Shown piece by piece: positions 32,389 to 34,897 of a DNA stretch of 34,897 nt; positions within the stretch are counted from its first letter, which is position 1; each line of letters starts with the position of its first letter. The stretch lies in NCBI GenBank assembly GCA_049975365.1, contig JBNGDS010000032.1, positions 1 through 34,897 of the forward strand. Reading direction: 5' to 3'. This DNA is from DSBG01 sp049975365. Lineage in GTDB: Bacteria > Desulfobacterota > Desulfomonilia > UBA1062. The position numbers and the translations under genes are program-made. The notes below the pieces were generated by a model. It searched no databases. It was not told the DNA's origin and saw only the letters and a list, made by a program, of their open reading frames with translations.

Positions 32389-32709
32389 ATGGATTCGAAT
32401 GTGAAGAAATTCGTGACTGCACTGGAGGACAAGAAGGCAACGGACGTCGTGGTACTGGACGTGCAAGAGATCTGTTCTTTCGCAGAATATATCATCATCT
32501 GCACGGGTATGTCGGACAGACAGATCAGGGCAATGGCCCAGCATGTGATCAGCGAATTCGGAAAACCATTCGGATCTGAGGGAGTCGAGCAGGGGAGATG
32601 GGTTCTGCTGGATTATGTCTCCACTGTGATCCACATCTTTCAGGATGATCTGAGAAAATACTATGATTTGGAGGGAATGTGGTTTGAGGCGAAGAGGCTC
32701 CAGGGGTGA
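32389..32709 (+). CDS. rsfS: Ribosomal silencing factor RsfS (Iojap family)
   Basis: The 106-residue protein binds L14 and blocks subunit joining when nutrients are short. Family blocks are 'VVVLDVQEICSFAEYIIICTGMSDRQIRAMA', in pieces near residues 19-49, and 'WVLLDYVSTVIHIFQDDLRKYYDLEGMW' near the end. The ATG directly abuts the nadD stop codon. It overlaps rlmH by four bases. Confidence 0.95.
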   Translation: MDSNVKKFVTALEDKKATDVVVLDVQEICSFAEYIIICTGMSDRQIRAMAQHVISEFGKPFGSEGVEQGRWVLLDYVSTVIHIFQDDLRKYYDLEGMWFEAKRLQG

Positions 32710-33116
32710 AACTGGTCTTCTGTTTTACAGGGAAAACGTTCAAAGGACCTCTTGGCGACATCGTTGAAGACTACCGCGGGAGGATCTCGAAGTGGGCCGG
32801 CGTCGAGGTCATCGAGATGAAGAAACCGAGACCACAGTCTCGTGACGGCCTCCATATCGTATTGAGTCCTTCCGGGAGAGCCATGTCCTCTGAAGAGTTT
32901 GCCGAGACCATCCATCAGTGTCTGGAAAACGGAACAAAACATGTGTTTTTCTACACGGGAGGCCCTGCAGGAATCAGTGAGGAGATCATGGACAGAGCTG
33001 ACATGTCCGTGTCTTTCTCCACCATGACCTTTAACCACCAGCTGATACGAGTACTGCTCCTGGAACAGGTCTACCGGGCCTTCACCATCATACGGGGGGA
33101 ACCCTACCATAAATAG
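32706..33116 (+). CDS. rlmH: 23S rRNA pseudouridine-1915 N3-methyltransferase RlmH
   Basis: The 136-residue SPOUT methyltransferase modifies position 1915 of 23S rRNA. The C-terminal knot region is intact: 'FFYTGGPAGIS' and 'FNHQLIRVLLLEQVYRAFTIIRGEPYHK' in pieces. It is somewhat shorter than the ~155 residues of E. coli RlmH, the difference falling in the middle. The GTG start overlaps the rsfS stop (GTGA). It closes the eight-gene operon; the next gene faces it. Confidence 0.93.
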   Translation: MKLVFCFTGKTFKGPLGDIVEDYRGRISKWAGVEVIEMKKPRPQSRDGLHIVLSPSGRAMSSEEFAETIHQCLENGTKHVFFYTGGPAGISEEIMDRADMSVSFSTMTFNHQLIRVLLLEQVYRAFTIIRGEPYHK

Positions 33117-33167
33117 CGGGATCCACTTCCGTGATTCAGGATCAACACACGATCCGGAAATGAAGTC

Positions 33168-34310
33168 TCATTGTCCGATAGCGGAGCGGGGCATTTCCGG
33201 GGGGAGATCATCCCAGTATTCGCCGAGCCATCCCTCGTTCAGACGCATCTTCCGGGAGAAAAATTCTCCAAGGTTCTTCTCGTTGCGAGCCTGATGGAAC
33301 TTGAAGTACAGGATATCACCCTTTCTTCCCACGATCTCGATCTTTCCTCTTCGGTGAGACATGATGAACTTGAACCGTTTGGAATGCCCGTTGAGCATTT
33401 TCTTTGACTGTTCAACGATCTGAAACCCTCGTAGCAGGGGCACCTGGAAGTGGTGCATGACCCGTTTCACCGGTCTGCACTGGAAGACATAGTACGGGTT
33501 TACCCCGATCGACACAAGGGTGTTCTGAAGAGAGGCCAGACATCCCGGGGAATCATTGACGCCTTTGAGGAGAACAGTCTGATTGTTCACGACGACACCC
33601 GCACTGATAAGGGCATTTACAGCCTCGATCGCTCTGTCCGTAATTTCTCTGGGGTGATTGAACTGCGTGACCACGAAGATTCGCCTGGTTTTTAATGAGT
33701 GGGACTCTAAGAGATTCACCAGATCCTGGTCTTCGAGTATCCTATCGGGCAGTGTAACCGGGATCCTGGTTCCAAAGCGGATGAACGAGAGGTGATCAAT
33801 GCATGCGAGCATTTCGAGGAACCCTGCGATGGTCGAAGTGGGGAGCACGAACGGATCTCCACCTGAAATGAGCACATTGTTGATCTCCTGATGATTCTTC
33901 ACGTACGATGAAGCCTCATCAAACCTCTGGAGCAGCTCGTTCTGACTCAACCCAACCATCCGTTTCCTGAAGCAGTGTCGGCAGTACATTGCGCACCTGT
34001 TCGTGGAAAGAATGAGTGCCGTCTGCCCATACTTGTGCTGGAGTCCGGGCATCTTGGTATTTTCCTTTTCCCCGCTGGTGTCGTAGGATCCATGGAGATC
34101 GAGTTCGTCGATGCTCGGTACCGCCATTGCGCGGATCGGATCATACTGGTCACCCGGTTCAATGAGCGACAGATAATATCGGGGGATACACATCGGGTGC
34201 CGCTCGATTACCTTCTTCAGTTTTCTCTTCTCTCCAGGGCGGATGTCAAGGTAATGATCAAGTTCTTCTATGGTGCGTATGCTCTCTTTCAGTTGTGTTT
34301 CCCATGTCAT
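33168..34310 (-). CDS. KamA-family radical SAM aminomutase-like protein
   Basis: The 380-residue protein has the aminomutase cluster motif CAMYCRHC (C106, C110, C113) followed by 'FRKRMVG', and the family blocks 'NNVLISGGDPFVL', 'RIPVTLPDRI', 'VVTQFNHPREI', 'NNQTVLLKGVND' and 'YYVFQCRPVKRV'. KamA enzymes move an amino group within lysine or glutamate using AdoMet and PLP. The segment 'FIMSHRRGKIEIVG' may hold the PLP lysine, but it differs from the glycine-rich form in Clostridium lysine 2,3-aminomutase, so the substrate could differ. AAGGAGG lies five bases before ATG 34310, fixing the start. No beta-lysine acetyltransferase is adjacent. Confidence 0.87.
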   Translation of the reverse strand: MTWETQLKESIRTIEELDHYLDIRPGEKRKLKKVIERHPMCIPRYYLSLIEPGDQYDPIRAMAVPSIDELDLHGSYDTSGEKENTKMPGLQHKYGQTALILSTNRCAMYCRHCFRKRMVGLSQNELLQRFDEASSYVKNHQEINNVLISGGDPFVLPTSTIAGFLEMLACIDHLSFIRFGTRIPVTLPDRILEDQDLVNLLESHSLKTRRIFVVTQFNHPREITDRAIEAVNALISAGVVVNNQTVLLKGVNDSPGCLASLQNTLVSIGVNPYYVFQCRPVKRVMHHFQVPLLRGFQIVEQSKKMLNGHSKRFKFIMSHRRGKIEIVGRKGDILYFKFHQARNEKNLGEFFSRKMRLNEGWLGEYWDDLPPEMPRSAIGQ

Positions 34311-34329
34311 GACAACCTCCTTCTCCGGC

Positions 34330-34346
34330 GGAGACACATGGTCTCC
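34330..34346. repeat. Palindrome in the leader of the KamA-like gene
   Basis: GGAGAC and GTCTCC form six-base arms around five bases, 20 bases upstream of the KamA start codon. It could be an operator or a leader hairpin affecting translation. Confidence 0.35.
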
Positions 34347-34499
34347 TCCTTTTCGATGGGATTCCTGATGGTACGGGGACATCAACAGCGTGAAGGAACA
34401 ACCGTCATTGAAATACAAGGTGGTAAGAATGTTTTCGTGGTCCTACAACACGTACAAACTTCGACTTCATAGTATCATTCGTACCATAAATTGTCCATG

Positions 34500-34530
34500 C
34501 TTGCAAGGTTTCATGAGAAAACCAGGCAAG
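34500..34530. repeat. Imperfect inverted repeat
   Basis: CTTGC/GCAAG and GGTTT/AAACC form two stacked five-base stems with a two-by-two internal loop and a seven-base terminal loop. No T-run follows directly. Its role is not evident. Confidence 0.3.
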
Positions 34531-34673
34531 TTACGATTATTATCTCAGTTTTTTCGAGAAGGATATGCACTCACAGCACGTTTCAAGCATGCCGTTGGAT
34601 TCATGAATCGTGACTATGTGATGATGGGTACACCCGCTCACAGACGAGCCCCATCGCGACATGCAATTGAATA

Positions 34674-34701
34674 TTGCCATGATGAGTTCAGATAGTATAT
34701 A
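34674..34701 (+). promoter_or_regulatory. Possible promoter for the right-edge gene
   Basis: TTGCCA at 34674-34679 and TATATA at 34696-34701 are 16 bases apart (TATAAA two bases later gives 18). The gene starts about 70 bases downstream. Confidence 0.45.
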
Positions 34702-34771
34702 AATTTTCCTGTGTGAGTGAACATATAGTTTCAGTTCTTGAGTGTGAGAAAGAATCTTCCAAGGAGGAATG

Positions 34772-34897
34772 ATGATATATTCGAAACTGATCCAGTTGAT
34801 AGAAGATAATGCTGATGAATTGACAAAGCGGTTGTGCAAGGATCTGCTCAGCAGGGAAGAAACGAAAAACTACCGAACACTCTCTGAAGATCTCATA
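34772..34897 (+). CDS. N-terminus of a possible RsbRD-like protein, cut by the window edge
   Basis: Forty-two codons are open from ATG 34772 to the edge, with AAGGAGG just upstream (ATG 34769 is too close to it). The fragment 'KLIQLIEDNADELTKRL' resembles the helical RsbRD/RsbR N-terminal domain that begins many sensor and stressosome-like proteins. The sequence is too short to be sure. Confidence 0.5.
   Translation, partial: MIYSKLIQLIEDNADELTKRLCKDLLSREETKNYRTLSEDLI

Larger units (their letters stand above)
34311..34771. other. Intergenic region before the right-edge gene
   Basis: About 460 bases with no convincing gene. It contains a palindrome in the KamA leader (34330-34346), an imperfect hairpin (34500-34530) and a promoter-like pair near 34674-34701. 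Confidence 0.45.

Noticed and set aside
1..34897. CRISPR arrays, insertion sequences, prophage or integrase genes
   Set aside because: I saw no regularly spaced repeats, transposase or integrase motifs, or terminal inverted repeats with target duplications.

Overview
The window looks like a bacterial contig from an anaerobic, Gram-negative member of the Desulfobacterota (former Deltaproteobacteria). That placement is inferred. It rests on the rplU-rpmA-obgE-proB-proA-nadD-rsfS-rlmH order, a PlsB-type glycerol-phosphate acyltransferase and RlpA lipoprotein (outer-membrane cell plan), a membrane pyrophosphatase with the K+-dependent signature, a corrinoid methyl-transfer cluster, an ADP-forming acyl-CoA synthetase subunit and several radical SAM enzymes. 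GC content is moderate and coding density is high. I saw no phage, insertion sequence, tRNA, rRNA or CRISPR array. Two 10-base N runs lie inside nadB and proA, which suggests a draft scaffold.

Layout. 1-1544 (minus): a biotin-synthase-like radical SAM enzyme coupled to a periplasmic substrate-binding protein cut by the left edge. 1901-4523 (plus): a DUF1499 lipoprotein, a two-domain glycosyltransferase fusion (TIGR04282 + TIGR04283 types) and an overlapping DUF3047 exported protein. 4547-5398 (minus): 3-hydroxybutyryl-CoA dehydrogenase. 5691-8238 (plus): UroD-family methyltransferase, corrinoid protein and a MetH-activation-domain-like protein with a four-cysteine tail. 8405-8689 (plus): a small PC4-like protein. 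8746-16055 (minus): apbE, eno, rlpA, plsB and uvrC. 16168-18758 (plus): pth and hppA, driven by a clear sigma-70 promoter and closed by a strong 17-bp terminator. 18833-20491 (minus): a SPASM-like radical SAM protein. 20757-25266 (plus): two uncharacterised genes, then nadC-nadA-nadB, mostly overlapping. 25303-26691 (minus): ADP-forming acyl-CoA synthetase alpha-type subunit. 26972-27268 (plus): a small Cys-rich protein. 27269-27815: a long non-coding stretch with several hairpins, one terminator-like. 27816-33116 (plus): an eight-gene ribosome/proline/NAD operon. 33168-34310 (minus): a KamA-family aminomutase-like enzyme. 34772-end (plus): the start of a possible RsbRD-like protein.

Function. 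The window encodes the de novo route from aspartate to nicotinate mononucleotide (nadB, nadA, nadC) plus the adenylyltransferase step (nadD) in two separate operons. It also encodes the first two enzymes of proline synthesis (proB, proA), ribosome parts and assembly or silencing factors (rplU, rpmA, obgE, rsfS, rlmH), nucleotide-excision repair (uvrC), glycolysis (eno), phospholipid initiation (plsB) and pyrophosphate-driven ion pumping (hppA). The accessory parts most worth following up are the corrinoid methyl-transfer trio at 5.7-8.2 kb, the two Cys-rich/small unknowns fused to the NAD operon at 20.8-21.8 kb, the radical SAM plus transport pair at the left edge, and the structured intergenic region before rplU.
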